From assembly GCA_037389465.1 (NCBI GenBank), contig JAZARR010000175.1, forward strand, positions 3,348,001 through 3,412,000: a stretch of 64,000 nt of DNA, written 5' to 3'. Origin of the DNA: Baylisascaris procyonis. Taxonomy: Eukaryota > Nematoda > Chromadorea > Rhabditida > Ascarididae. The notes below the pieces were generated by a model. It was not told where the DNA came from, searched no databases, and saw only the letters and a program-made list of their open reading frames with translations. The translations under genes were made by a program, and so were the position numbers. This document shows positions 1 through 11,700 of the stretch, in pieces. The number at the start of each line of letters is the position of its first letter. Position 1 is the first letter of the stretch.

Positions 1-763
1 TTAGCAATGAATAGGAAAGCGCATTCGGCTGATTGGCGAAATATGGCGCTGTTTCGCTCATTCTGTCGAGCGACTCGTTTGCACGGAAGTTCGAGAAAAC
101 AATAGAAAGCCCTTGATATAATTTAGAACTTCTCAACCAAAATTTCATCTTTCCCCATACATACGACTAGCCCCAAAAACAAATTTCATTGGACAGTTTA
201 AAAATCCACAGCCTTATTAAGAAATTCAAAAATTCGGAATAGAACAAAAATTGAAGAGATCATTTTATGGTAGGAATTATTTGCAGCGAATTTTCTCGCG
301 GTAGCTTTTTCTTGATCAGCAAGTCCAAACTGTTGAGCAGACAGACAGACAAACATCAGACATTTGAAGAATGCACATTTATGTAGTGCCAAATATTGTG
401 TGTCTGTAGTGATCCTCTAGTTTCGGCTCGTGAATAGCTGAAGTAATAACAACGAAATTTTAAGAGTACAATGTGTGGCCTTCGTTCAAGCTAACCCTCT
501 TTTTATCACATTTAGAACAGCTCATCCCGACTTCAAGAATAATCAGTATTTATCAGTTGAATTTGAATGTGGCCGGAAAACACTCAAAAAAAAATCGCAG
601 GTCAAACGATTCCTCGCATGAGAAAAAGCGCGTAAAGAGGTTCATTTACATTGTTTCTATCGTATTGGTGAGATCACCTAGTTCATGAATGGAGTATACA
701 AAAAAGCGCACATCGCGCCCGTTTCACTGACACATCTTATCATCTCCTCTACATACTGTTTAG
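1..763. other. Upstream/intronic DNA of the GalNAc-transferase gene
   Basis: The first securely recognised exon starts at 764 with one base of a split codon, so coding sequence lies upstream, either in this stretch or left of the window. A weak candidate is a 40-base exon at about 600-639 (acceptor TCGCAG, donor GAG|GTTCAT). It would encode SNDSSHEKKRVK and join in phase to the RSPTMAGG motif, but this variable part of the family gives no residues to confirm it. Nothing else was recognised. Confidence 0.4.
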
Positions 764-881
764 GTCACCAACGATGGCAGGCGGTTTATTCAGCATCGAT
801 AAGCGTTACTTTGAGGAGTTGGGTGCCTACGATCCAGGAATGGAGATTTGGGGAGGTGAAAATATCGAAATTTCATTCAGG
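764..881 (+). CDS. GalNAc-transferase exon: TMAGGLF / WGGEN region
   Basis: The acceptor is GTTTAG and the donor AGG|GTTAGT. One base completes a split Arg codon, then 39 codons follow. It encodes [16 protein letters not shown] and [14 protein letters not shown], the second conserved block of the GalNAc-T catalytic domain; WGGEN belongs to the Gal/GalNAc-T motif. The in-frame ATG at 774 is an internal Met of SPTM, not a start. Confidence 0.93.
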
Positions 882-3546
882 GTTAGTCAACGTTTCAATA
901 TCACTATCGCATTATTACCCTTTGCTGTTTAATTTATTTTGTTCATCGTTTGCCACTTCTTTTCTGGGTAATATTTTTCTTCCCATTCTCACATCTGATT
1001 TTCTTTTATCCTACTGAACTCAGCTTTTTCTCTACCTTTTGTACTGTTCATCCTAACTTCTCCAGGTTTCTCTTTTTTCTCAAATTCCAAATTTTCCCAT
1101 TTTTCCAACTTTTCTTCGTTTTCTTCAGTTTTTTTTTTTTTTTGAAACCCTACTCAATTTTCTCTATAACTTACAGTAGTTCTATTTTCTTGCAGCAATA
1201 CTTTAGAAAGGACTTCTAATCGTGCTTATTTATGAGTATATTTATTTCTATCTTTATTTGTGAGTTTAAATGGTTACCCACGAAAGTTACTTGACTTCGT
1301 GGGTGGTACAAAAAAAATGGCTTATAGGATCGCTTTCATGAAGAGTTATTTTCGGGCTGATACATCCAAAATTTCGGAACGATACACTTTTGATATTGTG
1401 GATACATGAAGGCGCCGTAAAGTTTGTTGATATAGTTTTCTTCAACAATTCGTTGGTTCCATTGATGCATATTACGGTTGTTCTGTTTGAAAAAAAAAAA
1501 TGTATGATTGAGATGCAGATCATGCTTATTGTACTACCCAGCTTCGATGACATAAGCTGTCACTATTTTCCATTGATGTGAGGATAACTTCTTTCAAATA
1601 ATTGAATCAAAAGCAGCTGCTACATTTATTGAGACCTAAATAAATTAAATACCCTAGTGCCTTAAATGAGTATTTCAAATTTCGTTGTTTCCCATTCGTT
1701 GCTTTAGAGGACTTCAAAAGCTATTTATGTCACAAAATGAGGCATGATGTTAAAAGGATTTCAAATGATGAAATTGTTGTCGAACTAAAGGAAATTTCAG
1801 ATATGGCAATGTGGTGGACGTATAGAGATTCTTCCATGTTCACATGTTGGTCACATCTTCCGAAAAGCATCCCCGCATGATTTCCCGGGTAAAAGCTCGG
1901 GTAAAATTTTGAATAGCAATCTTCTTCGTGTTGCTGAAGTATGGATGGACGAATGGAAATATCTCTTTTACAAAACCGCCCCACGTAATTGTTTTCTTTA
2001 AATTAGGATTTTTTTTAGTGATATTTTTCTCATTCTTAGAGAAAAGCCAAAGAAAAATCTATTGCAAAATGTATGCAAATTTCTTTAAGAAAAATGCAAA
2101 TTTTTTTTTTTAATAGGCGCAACGTTTTATGCATAAAAAATGAACTGTAATGTTATTAATGTTTTCCGCATTCATGTTTGATTAGCTCACTGTAATGCAA
2201 ATTAAAAAGAGATACTCTTGATGCAATCTAATCAAAACCTTTGTGATGGTTGAAAACTTATACTTTTATGAAACTCTAAGATAGTTGCTTCATATCTGAA
2301 CACGAAGTTGAAATCTCTATCGAAAGCAACTTTAGAAAATTCTTTGAGACAAAAATATTTTACAATTAATAGTATACATAGAATTCATGAAATATAACAA
2401 CGATAGGTTTTTAATTTCTGGAAAGCGTAGACCAAAGATTCAATTTGCTCGAATTTTAGGCTCATTGTGAAAAATCTACTTTTTTCTCTAATTTTGCGGG
2501 TTACTTTTATCGTCGTCTACACGAAAGAAATGCTAATCCGTATGTTGTGCAGTAAATATTCGTGATACTTTCAGAAGCACTACAAATGCGACCTTCTATT
2601 GATGTAAGTGAAAGAATTGAACTAAGAAAGCGACTACAATGTAAAGATTTTAATTGGTATTTGCAAAATGTATGGCCGGATAATTTCATGCCTCGACCTG
2701 AGCACATCTTCGGAAGGGTAATTGTTTTTGTTTTTGTTTTTTTTCGTTTTTTTTTGTTTTATATGAAATAAACAATAAATTTAAATAATACGAATGTATG
2801 GTTTGAGAGTAGAGAGCTTATAGAGTTTAATTTACATTCGGCAGTTTATGTAGATTGGCATTGATGTAAACGATAATTACCGTTTATGGTAAATCGCTTC
2901 GAAAATCTAGGTCGTAATTAAGGATTTACCAATATAAGTAAAGGTAACGAGCAGTGGTTACTTTTATTTGGCATATATAAAAATTATGAAATCGAAAATT
3001 TGGTAACTTTCCATCAAAGAAAAACAACGTATAATTCTTGAGATGTGGTCGAATTTTATCCTCAAAATGCTTCCGTACTACGTGAATTCTTATATGTTAG
3101 TTAAACTTATACTAACCAGGACAAAGATTCGTCTTAGGGGAATCTTTTTTTGTTGTAATAAATCTAAACATCATGGGACACTCATATTGGTAGTAATAAG
3201 ATCACGCAAATTTAGGTAATACACTCTTATTCGAAATCAATGGGAGATCCTTGTTGTCTATATTGGACAATACCACGTGGTGGTGCAGTTAGGGTGGCAT
3301 CAATGCACAACTGCAGCGCAACATCGAAATTCGATCGTACTGAGGTCAGTGTTTTTATTTACAGATCGCACATATTCGAACCAACAATTGTCTTGTTTCA
3401 CGACCCGGCGAACCTGGCTCCAAACAACACAAATTAACGACAAGCCAATGCTCACTTGGCTTTGATCTTTGGCAGGTACAGCAGTTCGCACCGCAGTTTT
3501 GTTTTATATCGTTATGGTGTTTTGCATAAGCACACTATAGTGACAT

Positions 3547-3613
<67 letters not shown>

Positions 3614-5607
3614 TATATATATATACTTTCTTATTCATAAGTTTTGAAAGGCGTTATAGATACACATACAAGCCGAGAAATTTAAATGACGATCTCACAT
3701 CAACCTGTTTCATTTGTAATATTCGCTGGATTGGGAAGAGCGAGTTTCCTTTAAGCGGTACAAGTGTTGGAATCAATGAAGATATTGAGGCATTATTGCG
3801 CATATTGCATTTTTTTTTCTTTATTAATGACTTCTACTCGTTCCGTAAGTGAACAAGAAGCAACACCGCAAATTGTGTCATGTTCGTTGATTGCTTTTGT
3901 ACCCTTTAAAAACGATTTTTCAATAAGTAACAATAAGCTCAGAACTTTCTGTAATTTTTCCTTGTGCGTGTTTTTATTTTCACAGTCCGTTATTCACAAA
4001 CGGTTTTTTTAATAATTCCCGTCTTGCAGTTTCCTCAAATCCAATGAAAGCATTTGAATTGAAGAAGGTATTCGAGACTTTTCAAACACAAGTTATAGAA
4101 CTCGATGACTGGTGTGGAAGTTTAATTGAAATATTTCAGTTATGGTTATACACGAATGAAGGCCAAATCAAAAGCGACGAACATCTCTGTCTCAGCGCAT
4201 ATCAACCGCTCAACAGCAAAGGGAGGTGGGCAATTCAGCTGAAAGAATGTGGTCAATACGACAATGAATACTGGGATTATAGTGCATATGTAAGTCGTTT
4301 AAAATCTTCGGGTGTCGTTCTGCGGCTCGGAAAATGTTATTACTTCCGTATTTTACATTCGACACGACATATGCGCCAGTCATACAAATATTTCTTCAGA
4401 CAGCATCTTTTAAACGTAGAAACTTATCACTGAATTGATGGCATGCTTCATGCATACTATCACTTTTTTCTCTTAGCTTTTTCTAAAAAGAATGGCAAGC
4501 TTCACTGAAAAATCTTTCCCCAAAAACTTCTCTATAAATTTCATAACTGTGAAAACGAAAATACATAGAGCTGATTGGGCATTCCTTGTGTGAATGGAAC
4601 TTATAAAAATTACGATTGCTTAGTCGGCTGGTTTCAAATTTCCTTGATTTAATGCGAAGTATTCGTTCGTTTCTTTGGAATGCGTAAATAGATCGGGAAA
4701 TTTTGTTTATTTTTACTTCATTAAACCTCTAATTGGGTGATTTTAGCGGTTTTTCTACCACTAATAATAGTAGACCTAAACTATCGTTTTAAATATTTCA
4801 TTAAAAAAGTTACTTTCAGCGGAAATCGTTTTATAATAGAAAAAGTGGACTATGCTTAGATCAACCAAAACAACCAACTAATGATCGCTTCAACAAGAAT
4901 ATATTAACTCCAACACTATCAAAATGTTCCCGTGGTGGTTTCATTCAGGTTAACTTATATTTCCACTGTACTTTTTTTCATTCCGCTAAAATAATACCGA
5001 TTCTTAGTGAAATCTGATTTTCTCATAGAGAGAGAGATAAAGTTTCGAAATAAAAGACATCAAAGTGGATTAAAGAGATAAAAAGACATGTCGCTTTTTT
5101 AATTAGTTAGTAAATTATATGATTTATTAATATACATCAAGCCTGGTACCCCCGTCCATTACCTGTGCTCATCAGTATGCTGCAATAAGTAACATTTAAT
5201 GTAAGGCTCAATTTCCCTCAAAGCGGTCGCTCAGAGGTTACAGTGTACTACCATAATCCTGTCAATTAAGGCATTCTTATTTCCTATTTGACCTCATAAA
5301 TGAGCTATCATCTTTATTATCTAAATAGTATTGCCTGGCTATTTTCGATCAGGAAATATTCTCACGCACACATTGGCTACAATCTTTCGAAAACGAATTT
5401 CTGCACAATTCTTTATGCCTTAGGGCATAAAATATTATGATAACAACTTTTGATAAGATCTTTAGCTATATTTCATTGCGATATTTAAATAATCTCATTT
5501 TTATAACTAAAACTAATTAATGCAAAATATTTTTTTTATTGTAGCAATGGGAATTGCATCCAATTCAATGGTTACCCGACAATTTCACTTCGATTGCTTG
5601 GAATTAA
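764..5607 (+). CDS. Polypeptide N-acetylgalactosaminyltransferase, 3' portion (7 exons)
   Basis: This is a Golgi type II membrane enzyme (GT27 family) that transfers GalNAc from UDP-GalNAc to Ser/Thr of secreted proteins, starting mucin-type O-glycosylation. Exons are 764-881, 1801-1984, 2575-2717, 3216-3344, 4140-4289, 4820-4948 and 5545-5607. All junction phases agree and give about 304 residues. Family landmarks appear in order: [69 protein letters not shown], then a ricin B-type lectin domain with three poorly conserved repeats. The N-terminal transmembrane stem and the first half of the catalytic domain (including the DxH metal site) are not in the recognised exons. The KTAPQ and QCGGRIE stretches resemble the GALNT11-like/nematode GLY group, but I cannot assign an orthologue. 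The gene converges on the kinase gene downstream. Confidence 0.93.
1801..1984 (+). CDS. GalNAc-transferase exon: CGG / [10 protein letters not shown] / AEVWMDEW region
   Basis: The acceptor is ATTTCAG and the donor CCAC|GTAATT. The reading frame begins [20 protein letters not shown] and runs to [21 protein letters not shown]. These are the C-terminal catalytic motifs, including the conserved CSRVGH-type block (here CSHVGH). The exon ends in phase 1. Confidence 0.95.
2575..2717 (+). CDS. GalNAc-transferase exon: end of catalytic domain and linker
   Basis: The acceptor is CTTTCAG and the donor GGAAGG|GTAATT. Two bases complete a Gln codon from the previous exon. It encodes the family block [20 protein letters not shown] followed by [11 protein letters not shown], the usual linker to the lectin domain. 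It ends in phase 0. Confidence 0.95.
3216..3344 (+). CDS. GalNAc-transferase exon: lectin repeat alpha
   Basis: The acceptor AAATTTAG and the donor GAG|GTCAGT frame 43 codons in phase 0 on both sides, matching both neighbours. The peptide has a CCLYW segment and [12 protein letters not shown], in the places where ricin-type repeats have CLD and V.M..C. The usual CLD sugar-binding triplet and the QxW motif are not obvious here, so this is the least certain exon of the gene. Confidence 0.7.
3550..3626. repeat. (AT)n microsatellite in a GalNAc-transferase intron
   Basis: Nearly pure TA dinucleotide repeat interrupted once by GTAC. It lies in the intron between the alpha and beta lectin exons. 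Confidence 0.97.
4140..4289 (+). CDS. GalNAc-transferase exon: lectin repeat beta
   Basis: The acceptor is ATATTTCAG and the donor TAT|GTAAGT, with 50 codons in phase 0. It encodes [20 protein letters not shown] and then [18 protein letters not shown], a ricin-type repeat with L.L..C preserved. An open frame starts upstream at 4044, but the acceptor and the lectin alignment place the exon start at 4140. Confidence 0.92.
4820..4948 (+). CDS. GalNAc-transferase exon: lectin repeat gamma
   Basis: The acceptor is CTTTCAG and the donor CATTCAG|GTTAAC, with 43 codons in phase 0. It encodes [15 protein letters not shown], a recognisable CLD-type repeat core, and ends CSRGGFIQ, which with the next exon forms the QQW (QxW) motif. 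Confidence 0.9.
5545..5607 (+). CDS. GalNAc-transferase terminal coding exon
   Basis: The acceptor is TATTGTAG. The exon encodes [20 protein letters not shown] and then the stop TAA at 5605-5607. The QW completes the QxW motif of the last lectin repeat, and the protein ends shortly after it as is normal for the family. No canonical AATAAA was found close by. Confidence 0.9.
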   Translation, partial: QWELHPIQWLPDNFTSIAWN

Positions 5608-8600
5608 GGGACGTTCCTTTTTATTATTCAAATTTTCTATATTTGCACTCTATATGAAACATAGAAATTAAAAAAAGAAAAAGCTATTTTATCATTTTAA
5701 GTAAAAATTAATGCGATAAGTTTATGATATGTGCATTTTCTTTCCACTGCTCTTCTATATCCTAATTTCTTTGCTTATTTTTATGAATTATTTCTTTCTT
5801 TAATTATTCTTTTTAACTTAAGCACTCATTTATTCATGCTTAGTAAAAAATATTAAGAAAACCTTGAGGAATAACAAATAATTTATCCCAGAAAATTATT
5901 TTATTATTTCTAAGTTGAATTCGTCGAACAGACGGATATAAACTACTTATAAATTTTCTTGAACAAAAAAAATTTACCAAAACGCGCATAAATGCGCTTT
6001 AGAAACACTCAGTTGTTCATAATTTATACATGGGAATCTTTGACGCATTTTCACTGCTCATACAAATGATTATCTGGAAGCGTTGTGAAGCATTATTTCT
6101 CAAGGGTTCTTTGAACTTTTTTTTTCTAATAAGATGCATTTCTATCAATTCATTTTCACAGAATTTTTCATCTATTTAAAAATTATCGCCGATAGTTTTT
6201 TTCAGAAAATTTCATACATTACAAATTGGAAAATTTCCAACCGTAATTTTCTCGTTGAAAAAAGTGCTATCGACAATTTTTCATTATTATGAGTAATAAA
6301 AAGTTGATAGTTTCAAGAAGTGGCTCTCTCATATGCAAATTTTTTTGCGAATTTCTTAGGAAATTTTATGCTTTATTTAAAAAAAAAAAAGAAGAAAAGA
6401 AACTCATTCTCGCATATTAATTGCTATTACTTCACTGTGGTTTTAACCTCCATCTGCGCCATGTTAATTATTCCAACAAAGCGTTATCAATATGCCTTTA
6501 CTATGTTGTATGCCTTTAAATTGTTAAACTATGTGATATATGCAGCTATGCATTTCTTGCCAAAATGTTTTTCTATTAGTGTTCTTGAGATGTTGCTATA
6601 CACCTAAATATTAAACTTTCAAATTCTTCTAGTAAGTAAAATTAAATAAAACTGGAATTATTCAAGCAAAATTTGAATAAATTAGAATCTACACATATAT
6701 TTATGTTCATTTGAATTAAACATTGAATTTAATTCCACTATATGAATCACATAGTTTAATCTACATCAGGGTTGATAGAACTGCTTTGAAATAGTTCTTT
6801 TTGTTTTGCATGAATAGATATTTCATTTGATGGCATATTTATTTGAACCTTTTACTTTCGATTTTCACAAAAAGTGCTCTACTGAATGACCCATCTTGCA
6901 TGCTATGGATTTGGTGATAGCTCTTTCCAAGCAGTTCAGGAATCTCAGCAAATGTGATAGCCATAGCAATATCTCTTCAACATAGCCTTACCAACCGCTT
7001 TTAACTACAGTGTTTTAATATAAGGGCTTTTAATACGATGCCACCAGACGCTTATTTTCTAAATGAACACATTTGTTCATTCGTCTTGTTTGGTCTCCAA
7101 TTGTATTCTTATTATTCCTATACGTTAATACTCCATAATATCGTTGTTTCCCTTCCTCTCTCTCTTCCTCCAACCTCCCCCCCCCAATTTATCTTTTCTT
7201 CTTTTCCCCCTCTCTGTGTGTCTCTCTATGTGACTGCACGTAATCGTCGTTGAGATAATTTGTTTGTACTCTTAAAATTGTTCAAATGTAGCGAACCCAT
7301 CTAGTGAAACGACGATATTGCTGTTTACTTGGGGAAGAGTCCAGAAAAAGTTTTCCACATAATAAAAAACTCGAGTACATTTCTACTATGATGCGATCCC
7401 TCTCAACGGCTACTTTTGAATACTCTCAAATCTTTTATGTGAAGAAAAAAGCGCTAATATTATTTTTTTTTGCTTTGAATTTAATTTTTAACTTCTATAG
7501 TACAAATGTTGAAACTAATATGCAAATTTCTTACCCGATTGATATGTTTGATAATATTGTTAATGCGGAAGAGAATCAAACAATATGAATATTCATTTTG
7601 GTGTGTTTATAAGAAAATTATGCATTTGGTGGATAACGGTATGCTTTACTATGCCTTGCCATTACTTGACACATTGTGATCATTATTTCATTCATATAAA
7701 CTTCATTTATTTTTTTATCTATCTTTGTGAATGACGTCATTCCGCTCTAAATATATCTAATCTATCACAACATCGATCGTTCGGTTTAACGATAGAAAAA
7801 TGTGGAAAATTCGGCCACAAAATTTCTTCCAACTTAGCGCAGTGGAGTTAAGGTCGCTGACTTATCTGCTTGAACGGACAGCATATATATGGAAGAAATC
7901 ACCTTGAATTGCTTTAGTACTACAGAAGAGACAAGTGGAATTTCCCGTTGACAACTTTTCATAAAATTTTCAGTAAATCACCTATTTAGATAAACCTTGA
8001 ATCACCTTATTCAGGTTAAAATTTTAAACTTTACAGTTGGCAATAGTATTTTTATTCCAGAATTTTGACAGGATATTTTCACTTGTTGGTATAAACTGAC
8101 CATCTGCATAAATCATCCAGTGCAGATTTAAGTTCGGACAAATATATTGCTAAAATTTTGCGGTAAAAACAAATCTTCGCTTATTGCGTACTTCTCCTTT
8201 TTATCTTAAACCTTGAAAGGCTATAAGTTCCCATACTTCATACTACTCAAAAAATGCTTCTGTTGTTCTTTACGGAAATAAATGCCCATCAAGACAATCT
8301 CACCTAAAAGCTGCAAACCATATTTTCCTAACGTAAAAACTTGTGAAAGTATATAATCGCGAGCACGATAACCATGCAAAATATTCCTACAACATATATG
8401 CTTGAAATCAAGACTTATTATGATCGTCTTACTAATATTCCGGTCGAATGGTATTCATAATCTCTAATTCCACTAAATGGACTCTTATCAAAGAGTGAAA
8501 ACCTTATTATGGTCATTAAAAGACGAAGAGTGAAACACAGAGTATTTGAGGATAAAATATGAGTGATATGTATATACTGATTGATTGAAAATTTCACAAA

Positions 8601-8641
8601 GAGAGAAGAAACGTTAGTCGCCTAATGGAAATTGAATTATT
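5608..8641. other. 3'-3' intergenic region between converging genes
   Basis: About 3 kb between the stop codons of the plus-strand GalNAc-transferase and the minus-strand kinase. It should hold both 3' UTRs. It contains A- and T-runs, a C-run near 7180 and short open frames (for example 6320-6607 and 7304-7588). These have low-complexity composition, no recognisable domain and no paired splice sites. No gene was recognised. Confidence 0.6.
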
Positions 8642-8737
8642 TTATGCGTCTATAGTACTGAGAATATCAGTGAATACTTCCACATAGTCGTTTTCCCAGT
8701 CATATGGATCATTTAAATGTCGTCCTCCACACATACG
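8642..8737 (-). CDS. Kinase terminal coding exon
   Basis: The acceptor is TTTGCAG. It encodes RMCGGRHLNDPYDWENDYVE, then VFTDILSTIDA, then TAA at 8644-8642. The PYDWE motif is the usual end of TTBK-like kinase domains, so the protein has almost no C-terminal extension. Confidence 0.93.
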   Translation of the reverse strand, partial: RMCGGRHLNDPYDWENDYVEVFTDILSTIDA

Positions 8738-11700
8738 CTGCAAATATTTTACTTTATTCGTGTGATCAATGATGTAGCAAATCCTTTAAGTCTATAATGA
8801 TCTTTGATAAAACTATTCATGAGAAACATTCAACAAACATTTCCTTCGTCTCAAAATTTTTGAGATGATGAATCGCATCTCAAACCAGAGAACACTTAGG
8901 TATGCTTGAGACCTCTTTGATAAATTCAAACGTCACTCTTGGCACTGGATTGAACATATTTGTATAGGATAGTTAGGCTGGTTATTGTATAGGATAGGTG
9001 GACTAGTTTCCGTTTCCGTCTATCCCCTCCGCCTGTATAAAGACAAGCTCGTAATGCATAGTGCTACGCTTCTATAGGTAAAAAATATACTTTTTATTCC
9101 TTCAAAATCTCTTGCTAAACATCGATTCTTTTAACAATTTGCGCTATCGTTTACAATTTTATTGGTAAGTATACGCATGCTCGAAATGAAATTGAATTGA
9201 GAATTGATAAATGCATAATTGATAATGACTTTTATGATCACATATCATAGCTCCAACGTTGAAACAATGACAAAAAATTAGTGACCGATCATACCTTCAT
9301 AATTAATTGTAGATCTCTATAATTCGGCTCATCTTCAGCGGACATATTCATAACGTTTCGTCCAAAATCGCCTAATTCTTTACCGAAATTTTGTGAAACT
9401 TTAGCGAAATCATCTCCTACCTATAAATTTATTCTTTATTATGAAAAAATTATTTACTTAACGATCTCATTCATTTAGCAATAAAGCGAATGATTTTTTT
9501 TTTTCTTTTGCTTTATCTTGATTGCTGGTTTTTTTTATCCCCGATTGAACCACAACAATCAGATTGAAATCCACGGAAGAAAAATATTTGTCAAACCCGA
9601 GGAAAATCAGTATCACATATCATAGAGCGCATTATAATATCGTGTAAAATTTTGTGGAAGAGGGAGGGGGGGAGGGGAACTTCAACGAGGGAGAACGAAA
9701 ATGAATACCAATGAGGAAAGACCAAACAACCGCCTGAAAACTTTTTGAAGCACTAAACATATCCTCAAACAAAGTACCATATAGCCTCCAAATGTGAATC
9801 AGCCAGTTCAACAACGGCTCATTGTCAGCGCATATATCCTTACCATCAGATTTGGGCCTATGTGTTTCTATTCTAGAATATACGATATAACAAGGTCAAA
9901 TATAAACTGCAATCAATGCTGATTTGCATAAATGATTCGTTATGAAGAGATCGGATAGTACGATTGGGAATGCGATTGAACTAAAGGAAAAAAGCATTGA
10001 AATCCAAGCTTCATCTCTTCAGATGTGTTTCGGCACACACAACTGCTTCATTTTTTCGACATAAGCAGAATTAAGTTTCCATGACATATTAACTAAAGCA
10101 AATGTGTGCTAAATTTCAGCCAGCTTCACCTCTGACGCTACGTGACAAAAGCGCCATTTGCGTCAAATGACTTCAGTAAAAACGCTCCTAAAAAATTTCT
10201 ACATTACTGTGTACTCTACCCACCTATCATTAATAAAACACTCACTCACTAAACACAAGAAATTTATACTAAAGATTTATCTATTGGTGATATTAATTGC
10301 TGAATATTATTTCTGCGAAATTTACTTCCTTCTATTAATTAATAACGAGTAATAATCCTTTCGCAATAAAAAAAAATTAAAAAAAAATTCAAATCCACTA
10401 GCCATTTCCATTTTCATTGCTTTCATTTTAGCATCACTATTGATATATTTCCATGGCAGCTCTCCTTTAAGCACTTCAAGAAGGCAAAAGAAAAGAGCGA
10501 TCATATCATCGGATGGTCCTTGTTCTTTACGATCATGAACACGCATCGATACATAACGCATTGTTCCACGAAATCCCACACGTGTTCGTTGTGGTATACG
10601 TTGACCATCATCTCGTCGAAATCGTCGTACTAATCCATAGTCAACAATAAATAGCCGACGCATACTCTATAATTATTACAAATTATACATAATCATCATC
10701 AATATTAATGCATATGTGTAACTCGCAAGCAATTCTCATATTTCGATAATCTGCATAAGCTTTACAAAGTTCTTCATTGCGTACAAAAATATTTTTTTCG
10801 CCTGCATACCTGTAACATTAGTAACTTCCGCATGAGCCATAAATAAATTTTGAGCAAAGATTACTCAACGAAAACATCGGATTCGTTAAACGACACTATT
10901 ACCTAAGAAAAAGGGATGATCAAACTATTGCATTCAATTTGTGGGTTTGTTTTCTTTCTTTTTTTTTAATCGAATATTTTCCCACTTATTATTCAATTTC
11001 ACTGCCGATATTGTATGAAATATTTTTTTATCACCTTTTCTGTTAATCCGAAGCACATATTCGCCGGCTTAATATCTCGATGAAGATAACCGAAATTATG
11101 CAGATCACGCAAACCAGCGATTGCCTAAAACTTAATTCATTATAATTGCGAATTTGTTCAACGATCGATTATTTTCTATATTATTTAGTAGCGAACAAAA
11201 AATCTTCGCAAATTTCATCATTTGATGAAGAGATATTCTAAGCGAAAGGAAGGTAATTGCTTTGGTATGAGGCTGTTAGTAAGAGATTGCTCGATGATAA
11301 AATTTAAACATCTATACGAAAGAAAAAAATGTAGGATTTCAAAAAAAAGAGGCTAGAAAATTGCATGAAAAAATGAAAAGATGTTTACACCTCTGCGGCT
11401 TGACCACCTTATTTTAATAGAACGAACATAAAAAACTGCAAACAATATTCATGGTGACCAATTTATTTAATTACTGAACATTTCGACCTGTTGCATGACA
11501 CGTCCGCTTGTTGAACGAGAAAGTCGTTTCAGAGGGCATTGTTTGCGTAATTCATTCAAATTTGTCGATAACACTTGCATGACAATATAGTTGATCGTTC
11601 GTTCCACTCCTGAGCCCCACATTAGTGGCACATGAGCTTGACCTTGTAATCGAAGTAGCACCTCAAATAAACACATCCATAATAATTAATATATATTGGC

